Shown piece after piece: positions 26,831 to 36,106 of a stretch of DNA of 64,000 nt (the first letter of the stretch is position 1; each line of letters starts with the position of its first letter). The translations under genes were made by a program, and so were the position numbers. The notes below the pieces were generated by a model. It saw only the letters and a list, made by a program, of their open reading frames with translations. It did not search any database and was not told the origin of the DNA. This DNA is from Flavobacterium sp. 11 (GTDB lineage: Bacteria; Bacteroidota; Bacteroidia; Flavobacteriales; Flavobacteriaceae): NCBI RefSeq assembly GCF_002754315.1, contig NZ_PEFE01000001.1, forward strand, positions 3,472,001-3,536,000. The letters are read 5' to 3'.

Positions 26831-28225
26831 TTATTTTTTACTATCCTTAAAAATAACATTAAGACCTAGCTGAAAAGACAGACTATTGGCTTTAGTGACA
26901 TCCCTATATTCCAAAAGATTATCGGCAAGAATATAGAAATTAACCGGTCCAAACATACTGGACAAGCCCAATCCTATATTTTTATAGGAATAAGAATCTA
27001 TGGTATAAGTTGCCTTCATTTGCAACGAATTGAAAATTTTTCTTCTGTAATAGGTCGTAAAAGCAACTAAAGGCGTTCTCGGGGTAGACATTACAAATAA
27101 TTGAGCACCTACAGCACTTTTATAAATAGTTTCAGGATCATAATTAAGACAATTACAATCTTCAGAGACTTCTTCTTCGAATGAAAACTGAATGGAAGTA
27201 TTGAGTTTTGTAGGTCGCCAAGTTGTATAATCAGCATACAAGGTATCTAAAGGAACGGCATCCTTAAATTCTTGATAGCCATCTTCTGCTGAATTTCCAG
27301 AGCTGAATTTGGGAATAACTCCTTCGTATTTATAAGTTCCTTTAAAAGTCAAACTTTCTACTTCATTCGTATGTTTTATAAAACCAAGATCTATCACACT
27401 TGCAGTAAATTGAATATTTTTCTTTGGATAATAAGTTAAACCGGCATCAAATCCCAAACCTAAATTTCCGCCTAGAAGGGCTCTTTTAGTAATATCTTTT
27501 ACCACATTTGGATCGTAATCTTCATCATCATATTTAGCAACCCCTGATGTATTGAATTGCAAATCCGAATAAATCATTTGCTCATAAACACCTTGTGTGG
27601 AAGGAATGGTATAAATATAACCTGAATTATTCGTGGAGTTAACATTATAAATACTGGAATAAATCTTTCCTCGCGCTCCTAGAATTAATTTTTCATTTAT
27701 CTTTTTATGAAATCCCAGATGAAAAACCGAAAGCATTTCTGCTTTTAGATTCAAATCGCCTAAATTGAATACTTTTCCCAAATAATCTCTATTCCCGTCC
27801 AAAACCAAAATTGCAATATCTTTAGGAACATAGCTCATAAAATCAAATTCTTGGTACATACCAAAAGAAACATAGGAATCTCCTTGCCCTCCAGCTATTT
27901 TAAAACCGCCATTAAATAATTCTATCTGTTCGTTTATGGCCATTCTGTCTTTTCTTGTAGTGGAGAATACTACATTTCGCAGTTTCACATTAAAATCGAC
28001 TCCGTTATCTGCAAATAAATCATACGCCGAAAATCCACTAGAGCCTACATTTGTAGAAATACCAGACAATAAAGGAATCCCAAAATACCAATTGAACTTG
28101 ACATCAGACCCAGGATTAGTCAGCAAAGACTGAGGCACTGAAGTGAAATTATATAGAATTTGTTTGTTTTGTGAAAAGCAACCTATTGTTAGAAATAGAG
28201 CAAAAATTAAAATTATTTTTCTCAT
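26831..28225 (-). CDS. DUF5723-type outer-membrane beta-barrel protein
   Basis: A 464-residue protein with a signal peptide (MRKIILIFALFLTIGCFSQ, cut near residue 19). The mature part starts KQILYNFTSVPQSLLTNPG, typical of the DUF5723 family, and continues with many alternating amphipathic strands and long loops, including an ED-C-N-C pair (about 345-350). A PorV/FadL-like barrel in the outer membrane is likely. Its start codon overlaps the upstream lipoprotein stop by 4 bases (ATGA), so the two are translationally coupled and probably act together at the cell surface. Confidence 0.75.
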   Translation of the reverse strand: MRKIILIFALFLTIGCFSQNKQILYNFTSVPQSLLTNPGSDVKFNWYFGIPLLSGISTNVGSSGFSAYDLFADNGVDFNVKLRNVVFSTTRKDRMAINEQIELFNGGFKIAGGQGDSYVSFGMYQEFDFMSYVPKDIAILVLDGNRDYLGKVFNLGDLNLKAEMLSVFHLGFHKKINEKLILGARGKIYSSIYNVNSTNNSGYIYTIPSTQGVYEQMIYSDLQFNTSGVAKYDDEDYDPNVVKDITKRALLGGNLGLGFDAGLTYYPKKNIQFTASVIDLGFIKHTNEVESLTFKGTYKYEGVIPKFSSGNSAEDGYQEFKDAVPLDTLYADYTTWRPTKLNTSIQFSFEEEVSEDCNCLNYDPETIYKSAVGAQLFVMSTPRTPLVAFTTYYRRKIFNSLQMKATYTIDSYSYKNIGLGLSSMFGPVNFYILADNLLEYRDVTKANSLSFQLGLNVIFKDSKK

Positions 28226-28776
28226 TCTACTACAAAATAAGCGGTTACTCCTGAACGTAATTTTAAATTCCCTACACTGCTTTCGCTTAATGGAGGACCT
28301 GCTAACATGGTGAGCCTAAAAGTAATTTTAATTGTTCTTTTTAATAAATCCAGTGAAGCATTTTGAAATGTTTCAGTTTTAGTAACTATATTTTCTGCAC
28401 CGGAGTAAGCAGGTACGATAAAATTTGAGGAATGAACTGGCTGATTATTTCTATCCAGAAAGACTAAGTCTATTCTGTAACTTCTATTTATGGTATTGTT
28501 AATTTCAAAAAAAAGATCGATTCTATTTAACTTTTCCGTGAAAAATTTTTCGCTGAACACATCGACAGTTGGGGCATCAAAAATTACGTTTTGTTCTACT
28601 CCGCCAGTTACAAACTGATTTGCCTCAACATCAAAATAAGCTAAATTTGATATAATTACAGGTTCTAACTTTATATCATTTACTTGATTGTAATCTAAAT
28701 CACTTGCGCATGAAGACGAAAATAAGATTAGAATTAGTACACTTAGGATTCTATGGATGGTCCGTAGTTGCATCAT
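28222..28776 (-). CDS. Lipoprotein coupled to the DUF5723 barrel
   Basis: A 184-residue protein with a lipoprotein signal (hydrophobic HRILSVLILILFSSSC, Cys at about 24). The mature part reads like two beta-sandwich pieces (LEPVIISNLAYFDVEANQF, IDLVFLDRNNQPVHSSNFIVPAYSG). Its last bases overlap the start of the barrel gene, so expression is linked. I know no function; a surface or periplasmic partner of the barrel is an inference from the coupling. Confidence 0.72.
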   Translation of the reverse strand: MMQLRTIHRILSVLILILFSSSCASDLDYNQVNDIKLEPVIISNLAYFDVEANQFVTGGVEQNVIFDAPTVDVFSEKFFTEKLNRIDLFFEINNTINRSYRIDLVFLDRNNQPVHSSNFIVPAYSGAENIVTKTETFQNASLDLLKRTIKITFRLTMLAGPPLSESSVGNLKLRSGVTAYFVVE

Positions 28777-28880
28777 ATTAGTCTATTAAAAGTAAATTGG
28801 GGAACTGTATAACTAACGTATCATTCATAAACTTATTATTTTCAAGATTAGAGTTCAAGTACAATTATCATTTTTTAATT

Positions 28881-29744
28881 TTAATGAAACTCACCAAATA
28901 ACTTAGAAGCCTCATTGTAAGCACTTTCAAAACTCATAGGACTCATGTCTGTTTTTTCTTTTTGCGAAGTAAAATAAGATAATAACTTCTCAGTAGGCAT
29001 ATTACCCGTTAAATCATCTGTTGCCATCGGACATCCGCCAAAACCTTGAATAGCACCATCAAAACGACGACAACCCGCTTTATAAGCCGCATCAATTTTC
29101 TCAAACCATTTATCAGGTGTGGTATGAAGATGCGCACCAAATTCTATTTTGGGATATTTCGGAATTAGATTCGAAAACAAATACGAAATCACATCTGGTG
29201 TTGAACTTCCTACCGTATCCGAAAGTGACAAGATTTTAACTCCCATTAATGCTAATTTCTCAGTCCATTCGCCTACAATTTCAACGCTCCAAGGATCACC
29301 GTAAGGATTACCAAATCCCATAGAAAGATAGGCTACTACTTCCTTATTTGTCCTGTCGGCAATTTCAAGGATTTCATTTAATGTAATTAACGATTCGGCA
29401 ATCGTTTTATGGGTATTCCGCATTTGGAAATTCTCAGAAATCGAAAATGGGAATCCTAAATACTGTATTTCGGGATGATTTGAAGCCAGAGTTGCTCCTT
29501 GCGTATTGGCAATAATTGCCAATAATTTGCTTTTGGTTTGAGATAAATCCAGTTGTGCCAATACCTCTGCTGTATCTTGCATTTGCGGAATCGCTTTAGG
29601 CGAAACAAAGCTTCCAAAATCTATGGTATCAAAACCTACACGTAACAAAGACTGGATGTAAGTCACTTTTCTTGCCGTAGGAATAAAAGGCTTTATGCCT
29701 TGCATGGCATCACGTGGACATTCTATAATTTTTATTGGCTCCAT
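28881..29744 (-). CDS. Hydroxymethylglutaryl-CoA lyase
   Basis: A 287-residue TIM-barrel enzyme of the HMGL-like family, which splits HMG-CoA into acetyl-CoA and acetoacetate in leucine degradation. The catalytic Arg-Asp pair is in IIECPRDAMQG (5-15), the metal-binding histidines are in GAHLHTTPDKWF, and the Cys of the glycine-rich loop is in GFGGCPMATDDLTGN. The start at 29744 (MEPIKIIECPRD) is chosen over the upstream in-frame start at 29768, because TATCTTTG on the minus strand at 29759-29752 looks like a -7 box inside that extension. If so, the mRNA leader is only a few bases. Confidence 0.9.
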   Translation of the reverse strand: MEPIKIIECPRDAMQGIKPFIPTARKVTYIQSLLRVGFDTIDFGSFVSPKAIPQMQDTAEVLAQLDLSQTKSKLLAIIANTQGATLASNHPEIQYLGFPFSISENFQMRNTHKTIAESLITLNEILEIADRTNKEVVAYLSMGFGNPYGDPWSVEIVGEWTEKLALMGVKILSLSDTVGSSTPDVISYLFSNLIPKYPKIEFGAHLHTTPDKWFEKIDAAYKAGCRRFDGAIQGFGGCPMATDDLTGNMPTEKLLSYFTSQKEKTDMSPMSFESAYNEASKLFGEFH

Positions 29745-29976
29745 AGAAAGCCAAAGATAGAAAAACAATTAAGAATTTTAAATTCTGCGTTTCAAATTTT
29801 CTAAAATTGACATTATTACATATTTCGGTAATAAATTAAAATATTACGCAATTTGGTAATATTTTGATATTAAACTTTTAGAATTGAACTTGATTTTTAA
29901 ATTATAATTGAATTATCATACGTTTAATCAAAGGAGACATTATTAACTCTTGAAAAGTACCTTCAAAAATAAAATA

Positions 29977-30995
29977 TTACAATCTTTCTAAAATCTTTTT
30001 GTTTATGGCTTTCACCAAAGCCGGACCTTCATAAATAAAACCAGTGTACAACTGAACTAAACTTGCTCCTGCATCTAATTTTTCTATTGCATCTTCCGCA
30101 GAATGAATTCCTCCTACTCCAATAATTGGGAAGGCTTTATTGCTTTTTTGAGATAAAAAACGGATGACTTCAGTAGAACGATGCGTTAATGGTTTTCCAG
30201 ACAAACCGCCCATTTCTGTTTTATTCTCGGATTGTAATCCTTCACGAGAAATGGTAGTATTTGTGGCAATAACGCCCGCAATTTTAGTTTCTTTGATAAT
30301 ATCAATAATATCAAGCAACTGTTCATCTGTCAAATCCGGAGCGATTTTTAAGAGGATTGGTTTTTGTTTTGGCTTAGCCAAATTCTTATTTTGAAGTGTT
30401 TGCAGTAATTGTGTCAATGGCTCTTTGTCTTGTAACGCTCGAAGATTTGGCGTGTTTGGGGAACTTACATTTACCACAAAATAGTCCACATAATCATATA
30501 AAGCATCAAAACAGATTTCATAATCCAAAGTGGCTTCTTCGTTTGGTGTCAATTTATTTTTACCAATATTCCCCCTATTAAAACGCCTTTATTTTGTTTC
30601 AAACGTTCCACCGCTTCTTGAACACCGCCGTTATTGAAACCCATTCTATTAATGATTGCGCTATCTTCTTTCAGACGAAACAATCTTTTTTTAGGATTTC
30701 CTTCCTGACCTTTTGGAGTTAGCGTTCCTATTTCAATAAAACCAAAACCAAAATTGGACAATTCTTTATATAGCTTGGCATCTTTATCAAACCCAGCAGC
30801 AAGTCCAACTGGATTTCTAAATTTTAAACCAAAAACTTCAGTTTCTAATCTTGAATCTTTTACTTCATAAAGCAATCTAAAAAGGCTAGTAAAACCTGGA
30901 ATTTTGGACAAAAATCGAATTAATGAAAAAGTAAAATAATGAACTTTTTCCGGATCAAACAAAAATAGAAATGGACGAATGAGTAATTTATACAT
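29977..30995 (-). pseudogene. pyrD: Dihydroorotate dehydrogenase (quinone), class 2, broken by a one-base frameshift
   Basis: Two overlapping frames together encode a full-length class 2 enzyme that oxidises dihydroorotate to orotate with quinone. The first (30995-30549) has the membrane-association helix, [31 protein letters not shown] and NRMGFNNGG, and reaches GVLIGG. The second (from about 30570 to 29977) continues with [11 protein letters not shown] (catalytic Ser), [17 protein letters not shown] and [12 protein letters not shown]. At the C5 run 30571-30575 (G5 in the coding sense) one added G would restore [11 protein letters not shown]. The gene is therefore a real frameshift mutant or carries a homopolymer error. 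TATTTTTG at 31022-31015 is a likely -7 box. Confidence 0.92.
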
Positions 30996-31309
30996 GGTTG
31001 TAGTGTTGTTGGTGCAAAAATAGAACTATCTAATCGATAATTAAATATTTCGAAAAAAAATTATACAGCAACATTTGATTTGGCTTCAGCCAAAGAAGAA
31101 ATAGTTAAAATAAACAGTAGTTAAATAAAGCACAAAAACTTTACACCAATAAAAAACAAACAACTGACTACTAGCAATTTAAAATTAAAAAATATTGACT
31201 CAACATCCTCAACACAAAATAAGAAATGATTTTTTCAATGATTTTTCTTATCTTGTAATAAATAAATTAGTGTTGAACATCAATTTTCATCAACTTAAAA
31301 CACATAGCC
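30996..31309. other. 314-bp intergenic region between divergent genes
   Basis: It holds the pyrD -7 box (31022-31015, minus strand) and AT-rich sequence toward the coiled-coil protein gene. No clear plus-strand promoter, ORF or RNA gene is seen. Confidence 0.45.
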
Positions 31310-31867
31310 ATGAATATAAAATTATTTCTCACTGTAGTATTGCTTTCTAGTTTTCAACTTTTCTTTGCTCAAGAAACTAAATCTGACACGATAAAGTTAG
31401 CCACAAAAACTACGATTACTACGGTTACAACAATCAAAGATACGATAAAAGTTGCTCCAGAAGTAGCAGCAAAATTAGCAACGACTGCCGAAAAAGAAGC
31501 ATTAAAAAAAGAAGCTAAAGTACTCAAGGACAAAATGAAATTGGAGAAAAAAGCGCTAAGAGAAGCTAATAAAATTGAAAAAGAGCAGAAAGATTTTGAA
31601 AAAAAACAAAAAGCTTTTGATAAACGACAAGACAAAATTCTTTCGAGTGAAAAATCAATTAGTAAGATAAAAACAAAAATCTCAGATGAGGAAAGATATT
31701 TAATAAAACTCAAAGAAAAATTTGAACAGAGAAAATCAAAAGGAAAGCTTAGTTCTACTGAAATTGAAAAAGAAAATATCAAAATCAGTAAGCGACAAAT
31801 AAAAATAAATAAGCTGGAAGGAGATTTAGATAAAGCAGAAGAAAAACTGCATAAAATGAGAGATTAA
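31310..31867 (+). CDS. Secreted coiled-coil protein, Lys/Glu-rich
   Basis: A 185-residue protein with a signal peptide (MNIKLFLTVVLLSSFQLFFAQ, cleavage near residue 21). A Thr-rich linker (TTITTVTTIKDTIKV) is followed from about residue 60 by a continuous charged helix with heptad-like spacing to the end (EKEALKKEAKVLKDKMKLE..., EEKLHKMRD). It must lie in the periplasm or on the surface, perhaps as a long coiled-coil rod or cell-wall spacer. No enzyme motif is seen. A perfect UUCG-loop terminator follows. Confidence 0.7.
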   Translation: MNIKLFLTVVLLSSFQLFFAQETKSDTIKLATKTTITTVTTIKDTIKVAPEVAAKLATTAEKEALKKEAKVLKDKMKLEKKALREANKIEKEQKDFEKKQKAFDKRQDKILSSEKSISKIKTKISDEERYLIKLKEKFEQRKSKGKLSSTEIEKENIKISKRQIKINKLEGDLDKAEEKLHKMRD

Positions 31868-31871
31868 TTTG

Positions 31872-31896
31872 AACCACCTTCGGGTGGTTTTTTTAT
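31872..31896 (+). terminator. UUCG-tetraloop intrinsic terminator
   Basis: AACCACC, TTCG loop (31879-31882), GGTGGTT, then a T-run. Confidence 0.92.
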
Positions 31897-32045
31897 GTAA
31901 AAAAGTTGATTTTTACCGAAAAATAGCATTGTTTATTGCTGTTTATACAATGCAATTATTATTTTTAATTTGCAAGATTTAGTTGCTCATTAACTTCAAA
32001 AAGCTCCTGAAAAAATGTTTATATTTGCATTAAAACAAATTTAAA

Positions 32046-33299
32046 ATGCAACATATAATTGACCGTTTCATCAGTTACGTAACTATTGATACTGAATCTG
32101 ACCACAAATCAGAAAGTACGCCAAGTACAGCAAAACAATGGGATTTAGCCAATAAACTGGTTGAAGAACTTAAAACAATTGGATTGCAGGACGTAACAAT
32201 TGATGAAAAAGCATATATTATGGCTACTTTGCCAAGTAATGTAAATCATGAAGTTCCTGTAATTGGATTTATTTCTCATTTTGACACTTCCCCTGATTTT
32301 ACCGGAGCCAATGTAAAACCTCAAATTGTATCGAACTATGATGGTAAAGACATTGTATTAAATGCAGATAAAAACATTGTGTTATCACCAAGTTATTTCA
32401 AAGATTTATTGCTTTACAAAGGGCAAACTTTAATAACTACTGACGGAACAACACTTTTAGGCGCTGATGATAAAGCCGGAATTACCGAGATTGTTACTGC
32501 AATGGAATTCCTTGTTAACAATCCTGAAATCAAACACGGAAAAATCAGAATTGGTTTTACTCCAGACGAAGAAATTGGTCGTGGTGCGCATCATTTTGAT
32601 GTAGAGAAATTTGGAGCGGATTGGGCGTACACAATGGACGGAAGTCAAATAGGCGAATTAGAATATGAAAATTTTAATGCGGCTGGCGCCAAAATCACTT
32701 TCAAAGGAAAAAGTGTGCATCCCGGTTATGCCAAAGGAAAAATGATCAATTCTATGTTGATTGCCAATGCTTTTATCAATGAACTTCCAGCAGGAGAAAC
32801 TCCTGAAGAAACTAAAGGTTATGAAGGTTTCTTTCACGTACATCATCTGAATGGAAGTATTGAAGAAACCGTATTGGAATTAATCATTCGCGACCACAAC
32901 AAGAAAAAATTCGAAAAACGCAAAGAACTAATCGAGAAAATTGCTCGAAAAATCAATAAGAAATTTGCAAAACAATTTGGTGAAGACATCGTTATCACTG
33001 AGATTAAAGATCAATATTACAATATGAAAGAAAAGGTTTTACCTGTGAAACATATTGTGGATATTGCTGAAAAAGCAATGAAAGAAATAGGAATTAAACC
33101 GCTTATAAAACCTATTCGTGGTGGAACTGATGGTTCTCAATTATCCTATAAAGGATTGCCTTGCCCAAATATCTTTGCCGGCGGACACAATTTTCATGGA
33201 AAATACGAATATGTTCCAGTAGAAAGTATGCAAAAAGCAGTTGAAGTAATTGTAAAAATTGCTGAATTGACAGCTACAGAAGATTCTTCTAAAAAATAA
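32046..33299 (+). CDS. pepT: Peptidase T (tripeptide aminopeptidase)
   Basis: A 417-residue M20B metallopeptidase that removes the N-terminal residue of tripeptides in the cytosol. Metal and catalytic residues are visible in [12 protein letters not shown] (His, Asp), [14 protein letters not shown] (bridging Asp), [10 protein letters not shown] (Glu pair), [10 protein letters not shown] and [14 protein letters not shown] (His). Length is that of the family. TATATTTG at 32020-32027 is a likely -7 box. The next gene starts five bases after the stop codon, so the two are probably one transcript. Confidence 0.95.
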   Translation: MQHIIDRFISYVTIDTESDHKSESTPSTAKQWDLANKLVEELKTIGLQDVTIDEKAYIMATLPSNVNHEVPVIGFISHFDTSPDFTGANVKPQIVSNYDGKDIVLNADKNIVLSPSYFKDLLLYKGQTLITTDGTTLLGADDKAGITEIVTAMEFLVNNPEIKHGKIRIGFTPDEEIGRGAHHFDVEKFGADWAYTMDGSQIGELEYENFNAAGAKITFKGKSVHPGYAKGKMINSMLIANAFINELPAGETPEETKGYEGFFHVHHLNGSIEETVLELIIRDHNKKKFEKRKELIEKIARKINKKFAKQFGEDIVITEIKDQYYNMKEKVLPVKHIVDIAEKAMKEIGIKPLIKPIRGGTDGSQLSYKGLPCPNIFAGGHNFHGKYEYVPVESMQKAVEVIVKIAELTATEDSSKK

Positions 33300-33304
33300 T
33301 CTAT

Positions 33305-33889
33305 TTGGAACCTTCAAAAACGACTCATATCTGGGATAGAAATAACAGTTGGTCAGAAGAATTAGAACTTCTAAAATCAGTTATTGTCAAAACGGAACTC
33401 GTGGAAACAACCAAATGGGGCGGTATTGTTTATGTTTTGAATGGTAAAAACGTACTCGGAATTGGAGGATTCAAAAATTACTTTGCGATTTGGTTTTTCA
33501 ATGGTGTTTTATTGCATGATAAAAAAAAGGTTTTGGTTAATGCGCAAGAAGGCGTTACCAAATCATTGCGACAATGGCGATTTTCATCAAAAGAAGAAGT
33601 CAATGAAGCAGCAGTTTTAGATTACATTCATGAAGCGATTGCCAATGAAAAACAAGGAAAGAATAGTAAACCACAGAAAAAAGAACCTATCGTTTCTGAA
33701 CTTCTTCAAAAGGAATTAGATGCAGATGCCAATTTAGCAGATGCTTTTCTAAAATTCTCTCCTTACAAACAATATGAATTTTTAGAATATATTGAAACTG
33801 CAAAACGAGAAGAAACCAAACGTTCCCGGATTGAAAAAATCAAACCGATGATAAAAGAAAATATTGGTTTGAATGATAAATACCGATAA
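33305..33889 (+). CDS. YdeI/OmpD-associated family protein (DUF1801-like)
   Basis: A 194-residue cytosolic protein. The DUF1801 part (TTKWGGIVYVLNGKNVLGIG, FKNYFAIWFFNG, LRQWRFSSKEEV) covers residues 35-110. The C-terminal OmdA/YdeI part (LADAFLKFSPYKQYEFLEYI, then AKREETKRSRIEKIKPMI) ends the protein. No activity is known for the family. The only plausible start is TTG at 33305, five bases after the pepT stop; no ATG occurs in frame before the C-terminal region and a stop lies just upstream. Probably expressed with pepT. Confidence 0.78.
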   Translation: MEPSKTTHIWDRNNSWSEELELLKSVIVKTELVETTKWGGIVYVLNGKNVLGIGGFKNYFAIWFFNGVLLHDKKKVLVNAQEGVTKSLRQWRFSSKEEVNEAAVLDYIHEAIANEKQGKNSKPQKKEPIVSELLQKELDADANLADAFLKFSPYKQYEFLEYIETAKREETKRSRIEKIKPMIKENIGLNDKYR

Positions 33890-33893
33890 AATG

Positions 33894-33934
33894 AAGTCCC
33901 AATTCTGAAACTCAGAGTTGGGACTTTTTTTTTG
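33894..33934 (+). terminator. Intrinsic terminator, AAGTCCCAA stem
   Basis: AAGTCCCAA (33894-33902) pairs with TTGGGACTT (33918-33926), then a T-run. The same stem occurs at 34651-34687 and 47393-47421. Confidence 0.88.
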
Positions 33935-34182
33935 TTCAAAATCATATTAGAATAGCTCTTTGTTCTCCCATAATCTTTTACACAATCTCTTTCTTAAAAA
34001 AAGAAAACACTTCCTTCCTAGGTTACTATTTGTTGTAAAACAGAATAAATTAGCTAAATCGTTCTGAAAAACTTAACATTGACCAGTCTATTAAATCACT
34101 ATATTTACTTACAACCACGTAACAATTTAGTAACACCAGAATAACTATTCGTTTAATTGCATAAAAACTAATACTATAAATT

Positions 34183-34632
34183 ATGATACCAAAGAAAGAA
34201 GCGGAAACTGATCCAGTATCTCCGGCAAAACCTGAAATTGTTAAGCCAGTTAGAGCTCGAAGAACAAAAGTTGTTAAACCTGAAGTGGAACCCGCTGAAA
34301 TTATAGTTCCTGTAATTGAAGAAATCATAACAGAAACTATAGAAATTTCGACTATTGATCTAGAAGACAATGATGATAGTGACGTTTCAAATCAGAAAAA
34401 AAGTAAAAACAAGATTAAAACCAAAGTAAAGATGAAAGATAAAGACAAGAAAAAGGCTAAAAAAGCCGACGCAAAAGAGAAAGCTAAGCAAAAAGCGAAA
34501 GCAAAAGCCAAAAAGGCAAAAAAAGCCAAAAAGGATAAAGCCAAGAAAGCAAAAGTTAAAGCCAAGATAAAAGCTAAAAAAGCCAAAGCAAAATCAAAAA
34601 AAGCGAAGAAGAATAAAAAGAATAAAAAATAA
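34183..34632 (+). CDS. Lys/Ala-rich histone-H1-like protein
   Basis: A 149-residue protein in two parts. Residues 1-70 are mixed and acidic toward the end (STIDLEDNDDSD), with PAKPE and VRARRTKVVKPE motifs. From about residue 72 to the end almost every residue is Lys or Ala, in repeats such as KAKKAKKAKKDKAKKAK. This composition recalls histone H1-like bacterial nucleoid proteins (Hc1/Hc2, AlgR3-like tails), suggesting DNA or RNA binding. There is no signal peptide. Codon use in the tail alternates AAA, AAG, GCA, GCC and GCT, so it is not a simple nucleotide repeat and is under protein-level selection. A terminator follows. Confidence 0.72.
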   Translation: MIPKKEAETDPVSPAKPEIVKPVRARRTKVVKPEVEPAEIIVPVIEEIITETIEISTIDLEDNDDSDVSNQKKSKNKIKTKVKMKDKDKKKAKKADAKEKAKQKAKAKAKKAKKAKKDKAKKAKVKAKIKAKKAKAKSKKAKKNKKNKK

Positions 34633-34650
34633 GGATATTTTTTATCCAAA

Positions 34651-34687
34651 AAAAAGTCCCAATCCGAATAATCGGTTGGGACTTTTT
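34651..34687. terminator. Bidirectional terminator, AAGTCCCAA stem
   Basis: AAGTCCCAA (34654-34662) pairs with TTGGGACTT (34676-34684). The inner CCGA-ATAA-TCGG extends the stem. An A-run and a T-run flank it; it lies between the convergent Lys/Ala-rich gene and yajC. Confidence 0.88.
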
Positions 34688-34706
34688 TAATTCATTAAAA
34701 TGAGAA

Positions 34707-34979
34707 TTATTTTTTGTTCAATACTGCACTCATTTCCATAGAAATAGCAGAACGCTCCATTTTCAATTTTCCTGACATCGTTTCAACAACAACAGTTGTA
34801 TCCGCTAACTCAGAAACTTTTCCGTGAAGACCACTTTTTGTGATGATTTTATCACCCACTTTCAAGCTGCTTTCGAATTCTTTTTCATTTTTCGCTCTTT
34901 TCTGTTGTGGTCTGATCATGAAGAAATAGATCACCACAAACATTAATAAAAACGGTGCAAATTGAGTTAATTGTTCCAT
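34707..34979 (-). CDS. yajC: Preprotein translocase subunit YajC
   Basis: A 90-residue inner-membrane protein with one N-terminal membrane helix (FAPFLLMFVVIYFFMIRP, about 7-24), the conserved RPQQKRAKNEKEFESSLKVGD and the cytosolic beta part VGDKIITKSGLHGKVSELAD. It associates with SecDF to support SecYEG export. It lies 31 bases downstream of nusB on the same strand, so the two are probably co-transcribed. Confidence 0.93.
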   Translation of the reverse strand: MEQLTQFAPFLLMFVVIYFFMIRPQQKRAKNEKEFESSLKVGDKIITKSGLHGKVSELADTTVVVETMSGKLKMERSAISMEMSAVLNKK

Positions 34980-35009
34980 AATTTAAATTCTTTTTTTATT
35001 AGTTAATTA

Positions 35010-35954
35010 TTACATTAAACCACGACCAGCTTTAATGATTCTTTTGCTGGCTTCCAGTTCTTTTACTAAATTGTCTAAAATTCCGTTGATAAAAATACTA
35101 CTTTTTGGCGTAGAATATTCTTTGGCAACTTCTAAATATTCGTTAAGAGTTACTTTTACTGGTATCGATGGGAATTTCAAAAATTCACAGATTGCCATTT
35201 TAAGAATAATGGTGTCAATTTCGGCAATTCTTTCAGTATCCCAATTTGGGGTTTTATCAAGGTATTCTTTGGCTAATTCCGTTTCGTTTAAGACTGTTTT
35301 TCTGAACAAATCTTTAACAAAATCCTTATCCTCATTGTCTTTATACAATTTTGGAACTCTGAAATTATCATCTTCACCAGATTTAATGGCTTTCAATTGC
35401 TTGATAATATGCGTATTCACTAATGGAATATCATCAACCCAAGTTAACTTATCATCCTCTAAATACTCGTATAATTTCTCGTTTGGAACAATTACATCCA
35501 TGAATAAATCAACGATAAATTGCCTGTCTTCTTCAAATGTATTTACTGAATTACTCATGTAATCCGCATACAATTTACTAGCTTTTACATCATTCAAAAG
35601 CAGTAAAATATAATCGTCGTTTAAAGACCAATTATTGATTTTACGGTTTTCCAGCGCAATACTTAATGAATTGTTTTCGGCAAGGATTTGAAAGATTCTG
35701 TTTTTGATGAACTTTTCGTTGGGTTTACGTTCCTCAGGAGTTGCAAGATGTTTCAAACTAGATTTATGTAAAAAGACAGTCTCTGTTTTACAAATTTCAA
35801 TCAGGGAAGAAAGCATTATAAGGTATAAATCTTGAATATTGTCGATACTGTAAAAAAGGAATTTTTCTTCTTTTTCCAGATTATCTGAACCGCTTTGATG
35901 CATCGCATAAATGGATTGCATTACTTTAACGCGAATGTGTCTTCTATTTACCAC
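35010..35954 (-). CDS. nusB: Transcription antitermination factor NusB (long form)
   Basis: A 314-residue protein. The start MVNRRHIRVKVMQSIYAMHQSG and the C-terminal LKMAICEFLKFPSIPVKVTLNEYLEVAKEYSTPKSSIFINGILDNL are the NusB fold, which binds boxA RNA with S10 during rRNA transcription. It is twice the size of E. coli NusB (139 residues) because of a helical insertion between the halves, normal for Bacteroidota. TATTTTTG at 35990-35983 is a likely -7 box. yajC follows. Confidence 0.93.
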   Translation of the reverse strand: MVNRRHIRVKVMQSIYAMHQSGSDNLEKEEKFLFYSIDNIQDLYLIMLSSLIEICKTETVFLHKSSLKHLATPEERKPNEKFIKNRIFQILAENNSLSIALENRKINNWSLNDDYILLLLNDVKASKLYADYMSNSVNTFEEDRQFIVDLFMDVIVPNEKLYEYLEDDKLTWVDDIPLVNTHIIKQLKAIKSGEDDNFRVPKLYKDNEDKDFVKDLFRKTVLNETELAKEYLDKTPNWDTERIAEIDTIILKMAICEFLKFPSIPVKVTLNEYLEVAKEYSTPKSSIFINGILDNLVKELEASKRIIKAGRGLM

Positions 35955-36106
35955 CTTGTAAGAACTTTTATTAATTAGTCTGCAAAAATAAGTATTTCAT
36001 TTTTTAAAATAAAATATATAATCGCTTATTTTAAAGTTTTCAATCAGCAGCATTCAGTGAACGGTAATAAATTGCTCACTGAATACTGATAACTGAGTAC
36101 TATTTT

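Noticed and set aside
29977..30995. Programmed frameshift in pyrD
   Set aside because: The sequence lacks a slippery site with downstream structure, and the missing base lies in a plain G-run; mutation or read error is simpler.
31369..31782. A minus-strand Ser/Phe-rich reading frame opposite the coiled-coil gene
   Set aside because: It is the mirror of Lys/Glu codons, without start region or family features.
34392..34649. An 85-residue Phe/Leu/Ala-rich reading frame on the minus strand
   Set aside because: It is the complement of the Lys/Ala repeat (AAA and GCN codons read backward give Phe and Leu/Ala), so it is a composition artefact.
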